From Rhodocyclaceae bacterium (GTDB taxonomy: Bacteria; Pseudomonadota; Gammaproteobacteria; Burkholderiales; Rhodocyclaceae), in contig JALNXH010000002.1 in the NCBI GenBank assembly GCA_023230455.1, forward strand, positions 124,001-188,000: DNA of 64,000 bases, given 5' to 3'. How positions within the stretch are numbered: position 1 is the stretch's first letter; each line of letters opens with the position of its first letter. Position numbers and translations under genes: made by a program. This document shows positions 46,393-55,418 of this stretch, piece after piece. The notes under the pieces were generated by a model. It did no database searches. It saw only the letters and a list, made by a program, of their open reading frames with translations, and was not told the DNA's origin.

Positions 46393-46923
46393 ATGTACCG
46401 CGCCCTACTTGCCGCTCTCGCCCTTTCCCTCCTTGCCGCATGCAGTTCGCAACCGCCGGCGCCCGAACAGCGCCCGTCGGGCGTCGAGGATCGCCAACCC
46501 AGCACGGTATCGAGCACCGCGCCGGTGAGCCAGGAAACCCTCGACCCTTACAGCGTCGCTGCGCTCAAGGATCCGAAGAGCATTCTCTCCAAGCGCGAAG
46601 TCTTTTTCGATTTCGACGAGTACGTCATCAAGGATGAGTTCAAGCCGCTGATTGCCGCCCATGCCAAGTTCCTGATCGCCAACCCGAAGTTCAAGATGCT
46701 GATCCAGGGCAATGCCGACGAACGCGGCAGCCGTGAATACAACCTGGCCCTGGGGCAGAAGCGTGCCGAGGCGGTGAAGAAGGCGCTGACGCTGCTTGGC
46801 GCACGCGAGGATCAGATCGAGTCGGTCAGCCTGGGCGAGGAAAAGCCGCGCTGCACCGAGCAGACCGAGGAGTGCTGGGCGAAGAATCGTCGCGACGACA
46901 TACTCTACAGCGGCGAGTTCTGA
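46393..46923 (+). CDS. pal: Peptidoglycan-associated lipoprotein Pal
   Basis: Outer-membrane lipoprotein of 176 residues. The lipobox LLAAC puts the lipidated Cys at residue 17; a Pro/Ser-rich linker follows, then the OmpA-like domain (about 65-176) with the DAP-binding region NADERGSREYNLALGQKRAEAV. It anchors the outer membrane to peptidoglycan and is drawn to the septum by the Tol motor. Confidence 0.97.
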   Translation: MYRALLAALALSLLAACSSQPPAPEQRPSGVEDRQPSTVSSTAPVSQETLDPYSVAALKDPKSILSKREVFFDFDEYVIKDEFKPLIAAHAKFLIANPKFKMLIQGNADERGSREYNLALGQKRAEAVKKALTLLGAREDQIESVSLGEEKPRCTEQTEECWAKNRRDDILYSGEF

Positions 46924-46926
46924 TCG

Positions 46927-47652
46927 ATGTTGCGCCGGCTGATCGCGCTGTTGCTACTGGCATGTGCCCTTCCGGCGCGTGCCGGGCTGTTCGACGACGA
47001 GGTGGCGCGGCAGCGCATCGAGCGGCTGCAAGGGTCGATCGATGCGCTGACCCAGCAGACCGAACTGGCAACCCGCAATCAGGTTGAGTTCGCCAACCAG
47101 GCCGAGACGATCAAGACCGAGCTTGCCAAGGTGCGCGGCCAGCTTGAGGAATTGAGCTACCGGCTCGAAGCAGCGGAAAAGCGGCAGCGCGATTTCTACG
47201 TTGACCTCGACAATCGTCTGCGCAAGATCGAACAGGTCCAGGTGGCGACGGCGCAGGCAGACGCCAAACCGGCGGTCGATCCGGCGCAGGAGACGCGCGA
47301 TTACGAGGCGGCGCTGGCTGCCCTCAAGGCGTCTCGTTTCAAGGAAGCGCAGGCCGGTTTTGCCGCCTTCATCAAGGCCTACCCGTCGAGCGGCATGCTC
47401 GCCAGCGCGCATTTCTGGTCTGGGTATTGTTTTACCCAGACCAAGGAGCCGGCGAAGGCCGCCGAGATGTATGGCCGGCTCGCCGCAACCTGGCCCAACG
47501 ACGTGCGCGCAGCCGATGCGCTGGCGGCCCAGGCCACTGCGCTGGAGGCTGCCGGCGACAAGACCGGCGCCAAGCAGGCGCAGGAAGCCTTGCGCGAGCG
47601 ATATCCCGATTCGGACGCCGCAAAAGCGCTGCGCCCGTCGCGCAAGAAGTGA
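46927..47652 (+). CDS. cpoB: Cell division coordinator CpoB (YbgF)
   Basis: Periplasmic TolA-binding protein, 241 residues. Signal peptide (LIALLLLACALPARA), an N-terminal coiled coil (about 20-110) responsible for trimerisation, and C-terminal TPR repeats (about 120-235). It coordinates outer-membrane constriction with peptidoglycan synthesis. It starts three bases after pal, completing ybgC-tolQ-[GT]-tolR-tolA-tolB-pal-cpoB. Confidence 0.94.
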   Translation: MLRRLIALLLLACALPARAGLFDDEVARQRIERLQGSIDALTQQTELATRNQVEFANQAETIKTELAKVRGQLEELSYRLEAAEKRQRDFYVDLDNRLRKIEQVQVATAQADAKPAVDPAQETRDYEAALAALKASRFKEAQAGFAAFIKAYPSSGMLASAHFWSGYCFTQTKEPAKAAEMYGRLAATWPNDVRAADALAAQATALEAAGDKTGAKQAQEALRERYPDSDAAKALRPSRKK

Positions 47653-47694
47653 TTCGGCCGTCCGGCTGTGACCGGGCTGCCGAGAACCCCAATC

Positions 47695-48351
47695 ATGGCC
47701 GCCAACCTGAGCGCAAAACTGCGGATTACTGAAATCTTCCATTCGATTCAGGGTGAGTCGAGCCGGGTCGGCCTGCCTACCGTTTTCGTCCGTCTGACCG
47801 GTTGCCCGTTGCGCTGCGATTGGTGCGACACGGCCTATGCTTTTAGCGGCGGAGAAATCACACAGGTTGCGGAGATCCTTGAACGGGTGCGCGGCTTGGA
47901 CTGCGCCACCGTTTGTGTCACCGGCGGTGAGCCGCTGGCGCAGCCAGGCTGCCTCGATCTGCTGACGGCGTTGTGCGATGCCGGTTATTCGGTGTCGCTG
48001 GAAACCAGCGGCGCACTCGACATCGGCGAGGTCGATCCGCGCGTTTCCCGGATCATGGATATCAAGGCGCCGGACTCGGGTGAGGCGGAGCGCAATTTCT
48101 GGGCGAATCTGGAGCGGCTCAACGCGCGCGACGAACTCAAGCTCGTGCTGTCGTCGTCGGCCGATTACGACTGGGCCGTCGCACAATTGCGCGAGCGTCG
48201 TCTGGAACGCATCTGTCCGGTGCTTTTTTCCCCGGTGCAGGGGCGGCTTGATCCGGCGCAACTTGCCGAATGGGTGTTGCGCGACCGCCTGCCGGTGCGT
48301 TTCCAGCTCCAGCTGCACAAGGTGCTGTGGGGCAACAGCCAAGGCCGATGA
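47695..48351 (+). CDS. queE: 7-carboxy-7-deazaguanine synthase
   Basis: Radical-SAM enzyme of the queuosine pathway, 218 residues. The cluster motif C-x3-C-x2-C is in GCPLRCDWCDTAY, and the SAM-binding VTGGEPL and ETSGA segments follow. The ATG at 47695 gives the family N-terminus; a GTG at 47668 is less likely. It overlaps queC by four bases (ATGA), so precursor synthesis steps two and three are coupled. Confidence 0.96.
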   Translation: MAANLSAKLRITEIFHSIQGESSRVGLPTVFVRLTGCPLRCDWCDTAYAFSGGEITQVAEILERVRGLDCATVCVTGGEPLAQPGCLDLLTALCDAGYSVSLETSGALDIGEVDPRVSRIMDIKAPDSGEAERNFWANLERLNARDELKLVLSSSADYDWAVAQLRERRLERICPVLFSPVQGRLDPAQLAEWVLRDRLPVRFQLQLHKVLWGNSQGR

Positions 48352-49040
48352 ATTCGGTTACGAACGTGAAATCTGCGGTCATCCTGCTTTCCGGCGGGCT
48401 CGATTCCGCCACCGTACTGGCGATTGCCCGCGCGGAAGGCCATGCCTGCCATTGTCTGTCGGTGGACTACGGCCAGCGTCATGTTGCCGAACTCAACGCT
48501 GCCAGCCGCGTCGCCGATGCGCTCGGGGCGGTCGAGCACCGGGTGGTTCATCTGGATATCAACCAGTTCGGCGGTTCCGCATTGACCGACCGTTCGATTG
48601 CTGTTCCCACCGCGGGTGTCGAGCCGGGGATCCCCGTCACCTACGTGCCGGCGCGGAACACCATCATGCTTTCGCTGGCGTTGGGTTGGGCTGAGGTGAT
48701 CGGCGCCAACGACATTTTCGTCGGCGTCAACGCAATCGATTATTCCGGTTACCCGGATTGCCGTCCGGAATTCATCCGCGCTTTCGAGGCCATGGCCAAC
48801 CTGGCCACCAAGTCGGCCGTCGAAGGCCAGCGGCTACAGTTGCACGCGCCGCTGATCGAGCTGAGCAAGGCCGACATCATTCGCCGCGGCACCGCACTCG
48901 GCGTCGACTATGCGCTTACCGTGTCGTGTTATCAGGCCGATGGCGGCGGTTTGGCCTGCGGCCTCTGCGACTCCTGCCGACTGCGCCGCGCCGGCTTTGT
49001 CGCAGCCGGCATCGCCGACCCCACGCGCTACCGTTCCTGA
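48348..49040 (+). CDS. queC: 7-cyano-7-deazaguanine synthase
   Basis: ATP-dependent enzyme making preQ0 for tRNA queuosine, 230 residues. PP-loop SGGLDS (15-20), conserved YVPARNTIMLSLAL and the C-terminal zinc site (CYQADG, then CGLCDSCRLRRAGF) are complete. It starts at ATG 48348 overlapping queE. It is followed by a sensor kinase gene on the same strand. Confidence 0.97.
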   Translation: MNSVTNVKSAVILLSGGLDSATVLAIARAEGHACHCLSVDYGQRHVAELNAASRVADALGAVEHRVVHLDINQFGGSALTDRSIAVPTAGVEPGIPVTYVPARNTIMLSLALGWAEVIGANDIFVGVNAIDYSGYPDCRPEFIRAFEAMANLATKSAVEGQRLQLHAPLIELSKADIIRRGTALGVDYALTVSCYQADGGGLACGLCDSCRLRRAGFVAAGIADPTRYRS

Positions 49041-49100
49041 CGAACCGCTTGCGGCCTTTGTCGCCGCACCCGACAATTCTGCCCCGGGAGGAAACACCGT

Positions 49101-51395
49101 TTGAGAAACCTCGGCATACATCAGCGCGTACTCCTGATCGCCCTGGTGCCGATGGCGGTCGTCGCTCTGGCGCTGACCCTGTATTTCACTCTGCTGCGCT
49201 ATGGCGACGTCGAAGAGGCGTTAGTTCAGCGCGGCGCTGCGCTGGCCCGCCAGTTGGCTCCGGCGGCAGAATACGGGATGTTTTCGGGCAACCTTGCCGA
49301 ACTCAACCGATTGGCGCAAGCCTGCACGCGCGAATCCGATGTCGCCGCGGTGATTTTCTTCGATGGCCGCGGTGTTTTTCTCGCCTCGGCCGGCAAGGTG
49401 CGCAACACCGTCGATCCGGTGAGTACGCCAAATGGCTGGGTCGGCCACAGCGAGGATGGTTCGACGCTGTATTTCCACGCCAAAGTGGGGCGCGCGGCGC
49501 GCGATTTCGACGACGCCTACGCCGACCCCCGGGCCGGGTCGGGTGCGGTGCTGCAACTCGGCAGTCTGACCGTGGAAATGACCCGCGATCGTCTGGTGCA
49601 GCGCAAGCGGGAAATGTTCGTTTTTACGCTGCTCTCGATGGCGGCGCTGATGTTGGGCGCGGCACTGATCGCGCGGCGCCTAGGGCGCAGCCTGACGGAA
49701 CCGATCGTCGCGCTGCGCGAGGCAGTTAATCGAATCCGCGAAGGGCAATTGGCGACCCGCGTCGCCATCCATCCGGCGCAAACCCTGCGTGCCCTCGAAG
49801 AGGGCGTGAATGCGATGGCCGAAGTTCTGGAGCTCGCCCATAACCGTTCCGCGGCGGCGCTTGCTAGCAGCGAGGCGGCACTGCGCAAGCAATACGACTT
49901 CGCCGATGCCTTGCTACAGGCCCAGTCCGATGCGGGAATCGGTGTGGCCATCATCGAGGGTACGCGCTTGGTGTATGTCAATGATGCGGTGGTGGCGATT
50001 CATGGCTACAGCCGCAATGAAATGCTGGCGATGGACGAATTCTCCCAGCATACCGTCGAGCAGGATATCTCGCGGCTTTACGCTTTGCTGGAAAATTCAC
50101 ACCGGGCCGGCTGGGCGGGCGAGCGTGCCGAAGTGACCATCGCACGCAAGGATGGCGAACGCCGGTTGCTCGACGTGGTGTTGATGCCGATGCGCGGCGA
50201 ATCGGAGTTTCCGCGTCTGGTCGCCGTGATCCTGGATGTCACTCAACGCCGGTTCGATGCGCAGAGGCTTGCCGAAGCCAACATCGAATTGCAGCGTCAG
50301 CGTGACGAGGCGGAGCGGGCGAATCGGGCAAAATCGCGTTTTCTCGCTGCCGCCAGCCACGATCTGCGGCAGCCGCTGCATGCCTTGAGCTTGTTCGGCG
50401 CGGAAATGGAAATGCGCGTAACCACTTTGGATCAACGCCGGGTGGCCGGGCAGATCAACACCGCGGTCGGCGCACTGAGCGAACTTCTCGATGCGATGCT
50501 CGATGTCTCCCGCCTCGATATTGCGGCACTGGAGCCGCAGTTGCAGCCGCTCGCTCTCGGCCCGTTGCTCGAAACGGCAATCCAGGGGCAGCGGTGCAGT
50601 GCGGAGGCCAAGCGGGTGAAATTGTCGTTGCGACCGACGCAGCTTTGGGCCTGTTCCGACCCGCAGTATCTGACACGTATTGTCGGCAATCTGGTCGCCA
50701 ACGCGGTACGCTACACGCATAGTGGAGGAGTCCTGGTCGGCGTAAGGCGCGCGCAGGAGAGCGTGCGAATCGAAGTTTGGGACAGCGGTATCGGCATTTC
50801 CGAGCAGCACCTGCCGCATATCTTCGAGGAGTTCTATCAGGTGGCCAATGCCGAGCGCGATACCGCCAAGGGGCTCGGGCTCGGGCTGTCGATCGTCGAC
50901 CGGCTGGCAAGTCTTCTCGGCCACCCCATAGCAGTACGCTCCCGCCCCGGGCAAGGATCGGTGTTTTCCGTCACCCTGCCGCGGGCTGAGCCGGGGGCGA
51001 GCGACGAACAGCTTGCCGAGCCGTCGCCTGGGGGACGTTTCGACGTGCCGCTGTTGCTCATCTCCGCGGCCGGTCCGGAACGCTCCAGTCTGGCTGCATT
51101 ACTTCGTGGCTGGGGTTGCCGTGTGGCCGAGGCGGGGAGCGCAGAGGACATTGCGGAAGCGCTGGAGTCTGCTCAGCCGGCGCTGGTTATTTGCGATGAG
51201 GCGTTTTGTCTGGAGTGCCAGGGAAGCGGAGGTCTGGATGCGTTGTCCGATGCGGTGCCGGTTGTCGCCCTCGGCGAACTGCCGACCCGTTGCGCACCGC
51301 CGCGGCAGCAGCGCTTGAGTCGCCTAGCCAAGCCGGTACGGCCGGCGCGGCTGAGGGCGTTGTTACAGCATTTGCTGGACGGTGCCGCAGATTAG
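49101..51395 (+). CDS. Hybrid histidine kinase (HAMP-PAS-HisKA-HATPase-receiver-like)
   Basis: Membrane sensor kinase of 764 residues: helix near 10-32, periplasmic domain (about 33-165), helix (about 172-195), HAMP, PAS (about 265-390), HisKA with H420 (AASHDLRQPLHALSLF), HATPase_c (NLVANAVRYTHSG, DSGIGI, GLGLGLSIVDRL) and a C-terminal receiver-like domain with D699 (VICDEAF) and a Lys in RLAKPVRP. It starts at TTG. The receiver is divergent and may be degenerate. It ends tail-to-tail with the NarL-type regulator gene (four-base overlap), which is probably its partner. The ligand is unknown. Confidence 0.88.
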   Translation: MRNLGIHQRVLLIALVPMAVVALALTLYFTLLRYGDVEEALVQRGAALARQLAPAAEYGMFSGNLAELNRLAQACTRESDVAAVIFFDGRGVFLASAGKVRNTVDPVSTPNGWVGHSEDGSTLYFHAKVGRAARDFDDAYADPRAGSGAVLQLGSLTVEMTRDRLVQRKREMFVFTLLSMAALMLGAALIARRLGRSLTEPIVALREAVNRIREGQLATRVAIHPAQTLRALEEGVNAMAEVLELAHNRSAAALASSEAALRKQYDFADALLQAQSDAGIGVAIIEGTRLVYVNDAVVAIHGYSRNEMLAMDEFSQHTVEQDISRLYALLENSHRAGWAGERAEVTIARKDGERRLLDVVLMPMRGESEFPRLVAVILDVTQRRFDAQRLAEANIELQRQRDEAERANRAKSRFLAAASHDLRQPLHALSLFGAEMEMRVTTLDQRRVAGQINTAVGALSELLDAMLDVSRLDIAALEPQLQPLALGPLLETAIQGQRCSAEAKRVKLSLRPTQLWACSDPQYLTRIVGNLVANAVRYTHSGGVLVGVRRAQESVRIEVWDSGIGISEQHLPHIFEEFYQVANAERDTAKGLGLGLSIVDRLASLLGHPIAVRSRPGQGSVFSVTLPRAEPGASDEQLAEPSPGGRFDVPLLLISAAGPERSSLAALLRGWGCRVAEAGSAEDIAEALESAQPALVICDEAFCLECQGSGGLDALSDAVPVVALGELPTRCAPPRQQRLSRLAKPVRPARLRALLQHLLDGAAD

Positions 51396-52021
51396 CCGCG
51401 AAGTTGCAGCTTGCCGACAGCAAGCAGGGCTTGCGGGCGATTGGTGACGTTAAGAACTTTGAAAATCGCCGAGACGTGGATTTTTACCGTGCCCTCGGTC
51501 AATCCCAACAGTTCGGCAATCTGCCGGTTCGTTTTGCCCTCGACCATCAACTCGAGTACCGACATCTGGCTTTTGGTGAGCCCGAAGCGTTCAGCCAGCC
51601 CACGGCGGCGGCGGCCGGGGACGCCTTCCTGATATTGCGGCGGCAGATAGATTTCACCGGCCAGCACTTGGCGCAGGGCGGAAAGCAGCGCCGCGCTGGT
51701 GCTCGATTTGGGGACGAAGCCCGAGGCGCCCCGGCCGATGGCCCTGCGCACGGTTTCGTTGTCCTCCATGGCCGACAGGATGACGACCGGCACGTCTGGA
51801 AAGCGCTTGCGCAATACGGTAAGCAAAGCCATGCCGTTGAGGTGTGGCAGCATTAGGTCGAGCAGGATCAGGTCGACGTCGTTGTTCGCTTCCAGCAGGC
51901 TTAAGGCTGTGCCGGCCTCACTGGCGCCGATGGCCTGGGTATCGGGTTCCAGTTCACACACCGTTTGCAGCAGTCCTTCGCGAACCAGCGCGTGATCTTC
52001 GATAACAAGCAGTTTCAGCAC
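51392..52021 (-). CDS. NarL/FixJ family response regulator
   Basis: Response regulator of 209 residues: receiver (phospho-acceptor Asp in LILLDLMLPHLNG, Lys in FVPKSS) and a LuxR-type helix-turn-helix (FGLTKSQMSVLELMVEGKTNRQIAELLGLTEGTVKIHV). Both modules look intact. The GTG at 52021 has AGGT eight bases upstream and is preferred over a TTG at 52045. It converges with the hybrid kinase, sharing the four bases TTAG of both stop codons. Targets are unknown. Confidence 0.9.
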   Translation of the reverse strand: MLKLLVIEDHALVREGLLQTVCELEPDTQAIGASEAGTALSLLEANNDVDLILLDLMLPHLNGMALLTVLRKRFPDVPVVILSAMEDNETVRRAIGRGASGFVPKSSTSAALLSALRQVLAGEIYLPPQYQEGVPGRRRRGLAERFGLTKSQMSVLELMVEGKTNRQIAELLGLTEGTVKIHVSAIFKVLNVTNRPQALLAVGKLQLRG

Positions 52022-52131
52022 AATCGCTACCTGTGTCCATGACAAACGATAGGCTCTAGTCTAACCTCAAACTGATGTCACAATGAGCGCAAGCAGGGAA
52101 GGGTCCTTCCTTGGCAAGCAAGGAGAATGCG

Positions 52132-52482
52132 ATGAGCGATAAAAACGAAACGCCGAAGGACGCCGCCGATTTTCTCAAAAATCTATGGGGCAGCTTCGGC
52201 ATTCCGCCTGGGCTGGTGGCACCGGTTCTCGATATTGACGAGTTGGACAAACGGATTACCGACATGAAGGCCGTCGAAGGGTGGCTGAAGATGAATCTCA
52301 ACGTACTGCAAATGAGCATTCAGGCCCTCGAAATGCAGCGCGCTACATTGGCGGCGATGAAGGCGATGGGCGAGTCAGCCACGGCAGAAGGCACGACAGG
52401 CGGAAACCAAGGGCTTTGGCCGTGGGGCTTCATGACGCCGCCAGAGGCGGCCGTTCCACCGTCCGGAGACAAAAAGAATTGA
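52132..52482 (+). CDS. phaM: PhaM-family polyhydroxyalkanoate granule protein
   Basis: Small protein of 116 residues. The central segment IDELDKRITDMKAVEGWLKMNLNVLQMSIQALEMQRATL, cited here in part by its LDKRI, AVEGWL and QRATL elements, is the conserved core of PhaM-like proteins, which attach PHA granules to the nucleoid and activate PHA synthase in Ralstonia. The usual basic C-terminal DNA-binding tail (Lys/Pro/Ala repeats) is absent; the tail here is short (VPPSGDKKN), so nucleoid binding is doubtful. The ATG at 52132 follows AAGGAGA. It implies that the host makes PHA, but no other pha gene is in the window. Confidence 0.8.
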   Translation: MSDKNETPKDAADFLKNLWGSFGIPPGLVAPVLDIDELDKRITDMKAVEGWLKMNLNVLQMSIQALEMQRATLAAMKAMGESATAEGTTGGNQGLWPWGFMTPPEAAVPPSGDKKN

Positions 52483-52504
52483 TACCGTAAGGTTGAAGCG
52501 CGGG

Positions 52505-53878
52505 TTATTTTTTCGTTTTTACCGGCCGCTTCCAACCCGCGACTGAAACTTGCCGAGCGCGCGATACGGTGAGCTGGTCGGCCGGCGCATCCCGCGTCAG
52601 GGTGGTGCCGGCACCGAGCGTTGCGCCGCGGCCGACGGTGACTGGCGCCACAAGCTGGGTATCGGAACCGATGAAGACGTCGTCCTCGATCACCGTGCGG
52701 TGCTTGTTGGCGCCATCGTAATTGCAGGTGATGGTGCCGGCGCCGACGTTGACCCGGCTGCCTATGGTGGCGTCGCCGATGTAGGCGAGGTGATTGGCCT
52801 TGGAGTGGGCGGCGATGCGGCTGTTCTTGATTTCGACGAAATTGCCGATATGGACGTCCTCGCCCAGTTCGGTGCCGGGGCGCAAGCGGGCATAGGGGCC
52901 GACGACGCTATTTGCGCCCACGGTGGCATCCTCGATATGGCAGAAGGCCTGTATGCGTGCGCCGGCCGCGACGGTGACGTTTCGCAACACGCAGTTGGGG
53001 CCGATGGCGACGCCGTCGCCGAGATCCACCCGGCCTTCGAATACGTTGTTCACGTCGATGCTGACGTCCCGACCGCACGTTAGTTCGCCACGGACATCGA
53101 TCCGCGCCGGGTCGGCCAGCATGACGCCGTCGTCGAGCAGTCGCCGGGCAACATTGCCCTGTTGGATGCGTTCCAACGCAGCGAGCTGGATCTTGCTGTT
53201 GATGCCTTCGACTTCCCAGCCGTTGGCCGGATGTGCGGCTTTGACGGCGATGCCTTCGGCGACGGCTATCGCCGTCGTGTCAGTGAGGTAATACTCACCC
53301 TGGGCGTTGCGGTTGCCCAGCTGCGGCAACCAGCGGCGCAGCGCGCCGGTCGGTGCGACGATGATGCCGGTATTCACCTCGCGGATGCCGCGCTCGGCGT
53401 CATCTGCATCCTTTTCCTCGACGATGCGAACGATCTGGCCGTGGAGGCGGACGATGCGACCATAGCCGTGCGGGTCGTCCATCACCACGGTGAGCAAGGC
53501 CAGGGTATCGTCGCCGGCGAGAGCCACCAGTTTGCGCAATGTGTCGACCTGGATCAGCGGGACGTCGCCGTACAGCACCAGCGTAGGCAGCGCCGGATCG
53601 AGATGCGGCAGGGCCTGGAGCACAGCATGGCCGGTTCCTAGCTGAGGCTCCTGCTTCGCCCAGAGCAGATCGTCCGCCGCCAGCGTGTGGGGCACGATTT
53701 CGCCGCCGTGGCCATAAACCACGCAGATGCGTACGGCGCCGAGCGCGCGCGCCGTGTCGATGACGTGGCAAAGCATCGCCTTACCGGCGATGGGGTGCAG
53801 TACCTTGGGTAGTTCGGAACGCATCCGCTTGCCTTTGCCAGCGGCGAGGATGACGACGTTGATCGGGGTGGCGGTCAT
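52505..53878 (-). CDS. glmU: Bifunctional UDP-N-acetylglucosamine pyrophosphorylase / glucosamine-1-phosphate acetyltransferase
   Basis: Makes UDP-GlcNAc for peptidoglycan and LPS; 457 residues. The N-terminal uridyltransferase domain has LAAGKGKRMRSELPKVLH and YGDVPLI; the C-terminal left-handed beta-helix holds repeated hexapeptides and the acetyltransferase segment YIGDATIGSRVNVGAGTITCNYDG. The start at 53878 gives MTATPINVVILAAGKG; an upstream in-frame start runs into the terminator. It converges with phaM at 22 bp. Confidence 0.97.
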   Translation of the reverse strand: MTATPINVVILAAGKGKRMRSELPKVLHPIAGKAMLCHVIDTARALGAVRICVVYGHGGEIVPHTLAADDLLWAKQEPQLGTGHAVLQALPHLDPALPTLVLYGDVPLIQVDTLRKLVALAGDDTLALLTVVMDDPHGYGRIVRLHGQIVRIVEEKDADDAERGIREVNTGIIVAPTGALRRWLPQLGNRNAQGEYYLTDTTAIAVAEGIAVKAAHPANGWEVEGINSKIQLAALERIQQGNVARRLLDDGVMLADPARIDVRGELTCGRDVSIDVNNVFEGRVDLGDGVAIGPNCVLRNVTVAAGARIQAFCHIEDATVGANSVVGPYARLRPGTELGEDVHIGNFVEIKNSRIAAHSKANHLAYIGDATIGSRVNVGAGTITCNYDGANKHRTVIEDDVFIGSDTQLVAPVTVGRGATLGAGTTLTRDAPADQLTVSRARQVSVAGWKRPVKTKK

Positions 53879-53890
53879 GATCGATGAAAG

Positions 53891-53930
53891 AAAAAGGCGT
53901 GGCGGGATTGTAGTTCCCGCCACGCCTTTT
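53891..53930. terminator. Intrinsic terminator of the gltBD operon
   Basis: 16-bp perfect stem (53892-53907 with 53915-53930) and 7-nt loop. Read on the minus strand it is followed by TTTTTCTTTC and lies just past the gltD stop codon. A- and T-tracts flank both sides, so it could work in both directions. It ends 13 bp before the glmU start. Confidence 0.93.
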
Positions 53931-53952
53931 GCGTGCTGTCTGCTGCTGGCGG

Positions 53953-55416
53953 TTAGCGCGGCAGCGTGCTGCTTCCCATGAGAAATTCATCGACCGCACG
54001 GGCTGCCTGACGGCCTTCGCGAATGGCCCAGACCACCAGCGACTGGCCACGGCGCATGTCGCCGGCGGCGAATACCTTGGGCACGTTGGTGGCGTAGGCT
54101 TGCGCGCTTTCGGTGTCGGCCTTGACGTTGCCGCGGCCATCCTTGTCGACGCCGAAGGCGTCCAGAATGCCGCCGACCGGGCTGACGAAGCCCATCGCAA
54201 GGAATACCAGATCGGCCCGAATTTCGAATTCGGAACCGGGTACCTCCGTCATCTTGCCGTCCTTCCATTCCAGACGCACGGCCTTGACCGCCTTCAGCGT
54301 GCCGTTCTCGCCGATGAAGGCTTTGGTGCCGATCGACCAATCGCGCGCCGCACCTTCCTCGTGCGAGGAGGAGGTGCGCAGTTTGAGCGGCCAATAGGGC
54401 CAGGTCAACGCGCCGTTTTCCTGCTCGGGCGGGCGCGGCATCAGTTCGATTTGGGTGACGCTGGCCGCTCCGTGGCGGTTGGAGGTGCCCACGCAGTCGG
54501 AGCCGGTGTCGCCACCACCGATGACCAGCACGTGCTTGCCTTTGGCCGAGATCGGGTTCTTCTTCCCGCCATGCACTTCCTTGTTCTGCGGAATGAGGAA
54601 CTCCAACGCGAAGTGCACGCCGTCAAGCTCACGTCCCGGAACTGGCAGGTCGCGTGGATGTTCCGCTCCGCCACTGAGTATCACGGCATCGAACTGCTTG
54701 TTCAGCTCGGCTGGGGTGACGACTTTCTTTGCGTCGTTGGCAATGCCCTTGGGCAGCGCTGTTTTGGTAACCAGGGTGTTGGTGACGAAGTGCACGCCTT
54801 CGGCCTTCATCTGCGCCATGCGCCAGTCGATCAGGCGCTTGTCCAGCTTGAAGTCGGGAATGCCATAACGCAGCAGACCGCCGATGCGCTCGTTTTTCTC
54901 GAACACGGTTACGTCGTGGCCGGTACGCGCGAGTTGCTGGGCGGCGGCGAGGCCGGCCGGGCCGGAGCCGACCACGGCGACTTTCTTGCCGGTCTTGCGT
55001 GTGGGCGGTTGCGGCAAAACCCATCCGTTTTCGCCGGCCTTGTCGATGATGGCGCGCTCAATGGACTTGATGCCGACCGGCGTTTGCGGGATGTTCAGCG
55101 TGCAGGCCGCCTCGCAGGGCGCCGGACAGATACGGCTGGTGAACTCCGGGAAGTTGTTGGTCGAATGCAGTACCTCGATGGCTGCGCGCCACTTGCCCCG
55201 ATAGACCAGGTCGTTCCAGTCGGGAATGATGTTGTTGACCGGACAGCCGTTGTTGCAGAACGGGATGCCGCAATCCATGCAGCGTGCGCCCTGAATCTTG
55301 GCTTCCGCATCGTTGAGGTGATGGACGAACTCGCGGTAATCTTTGAGCCGCTTGTCGACTGGTTCATAGGTCTCGGATTGGCGCTGAAATTCGAGGAATC
55401 CTGTGGGTTTACCCAT
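53953..55416 (-). CDS. gltD: Glutamate synthase (NADPH) small subunit
   Basis: Electron-input subunit of glutamate synthase, 487 residues. N-terminal Fe-S cysteines C46, C49, C54 and C58 (CMDCGIPFCNNGC) plus C97, C101 and C105, FAD site VVGSGPAGLAAAQQL, and NADPH site VIGGGDTGSDCVGT. It delivers electrons from NADPH to GltB for reductive transfer of the glutamine amide to 2-oxoglutarate. It is separated from gltB by a 117-nt structured spacer with three hairpins. Confidence 0.97.
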   Translation of the reverse strand: MGKPTGFLEFQRQSETYEPVDKRLKDYREFVHHLNDAEAKIQGARCMDCGIPFCNNGCPVNNIIPDWNDLVYRGKWRAAIEVLHSTNNFPEFTSRICPAPCEAACTLNIPQTPVGIKSIERAIIDKAGENGWVLPQPPTRKTGKKVAVVGSGPAGLAAAQQLARTGHDVTVFEKNERIGGLLRYGIPDFKLDKRLIDWRMAQMKAEGVHFVTNTLVTKTALPKGIANDAKKVVTPAELNKQFDAVILSGGAEHPRDLPVPGRELDGVHFALEFLIPQNKEVHGGKKNPISAKGKHVLVIGGGDTGSDCVGTSNRHGAASVTQIELMPRPPEQENGALTWPYWPLKLRTSSSHEEGAARDWSIGTKAFIGENGTLKAVKAVRLEWKDGKMTEVPGSEFEIRADLVFLAMGFVSPVGGILDAFGVDKDGRGNVKADTESAQAYATNVPKVFAAGDMRRGQSLVVWAIREGRQAARAVDEFLMGSSTLPR

Positions 55417-55418
55417 TT

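Noticed and set aside
49051..49064. Possible third RegA site (GCGGC...GTCGC) upstream of the hybrid kinase
   Set aside because: The spacing between half-sites is one base short of the other two sites and the centre lacks AATTT, so the evidence is too weak.
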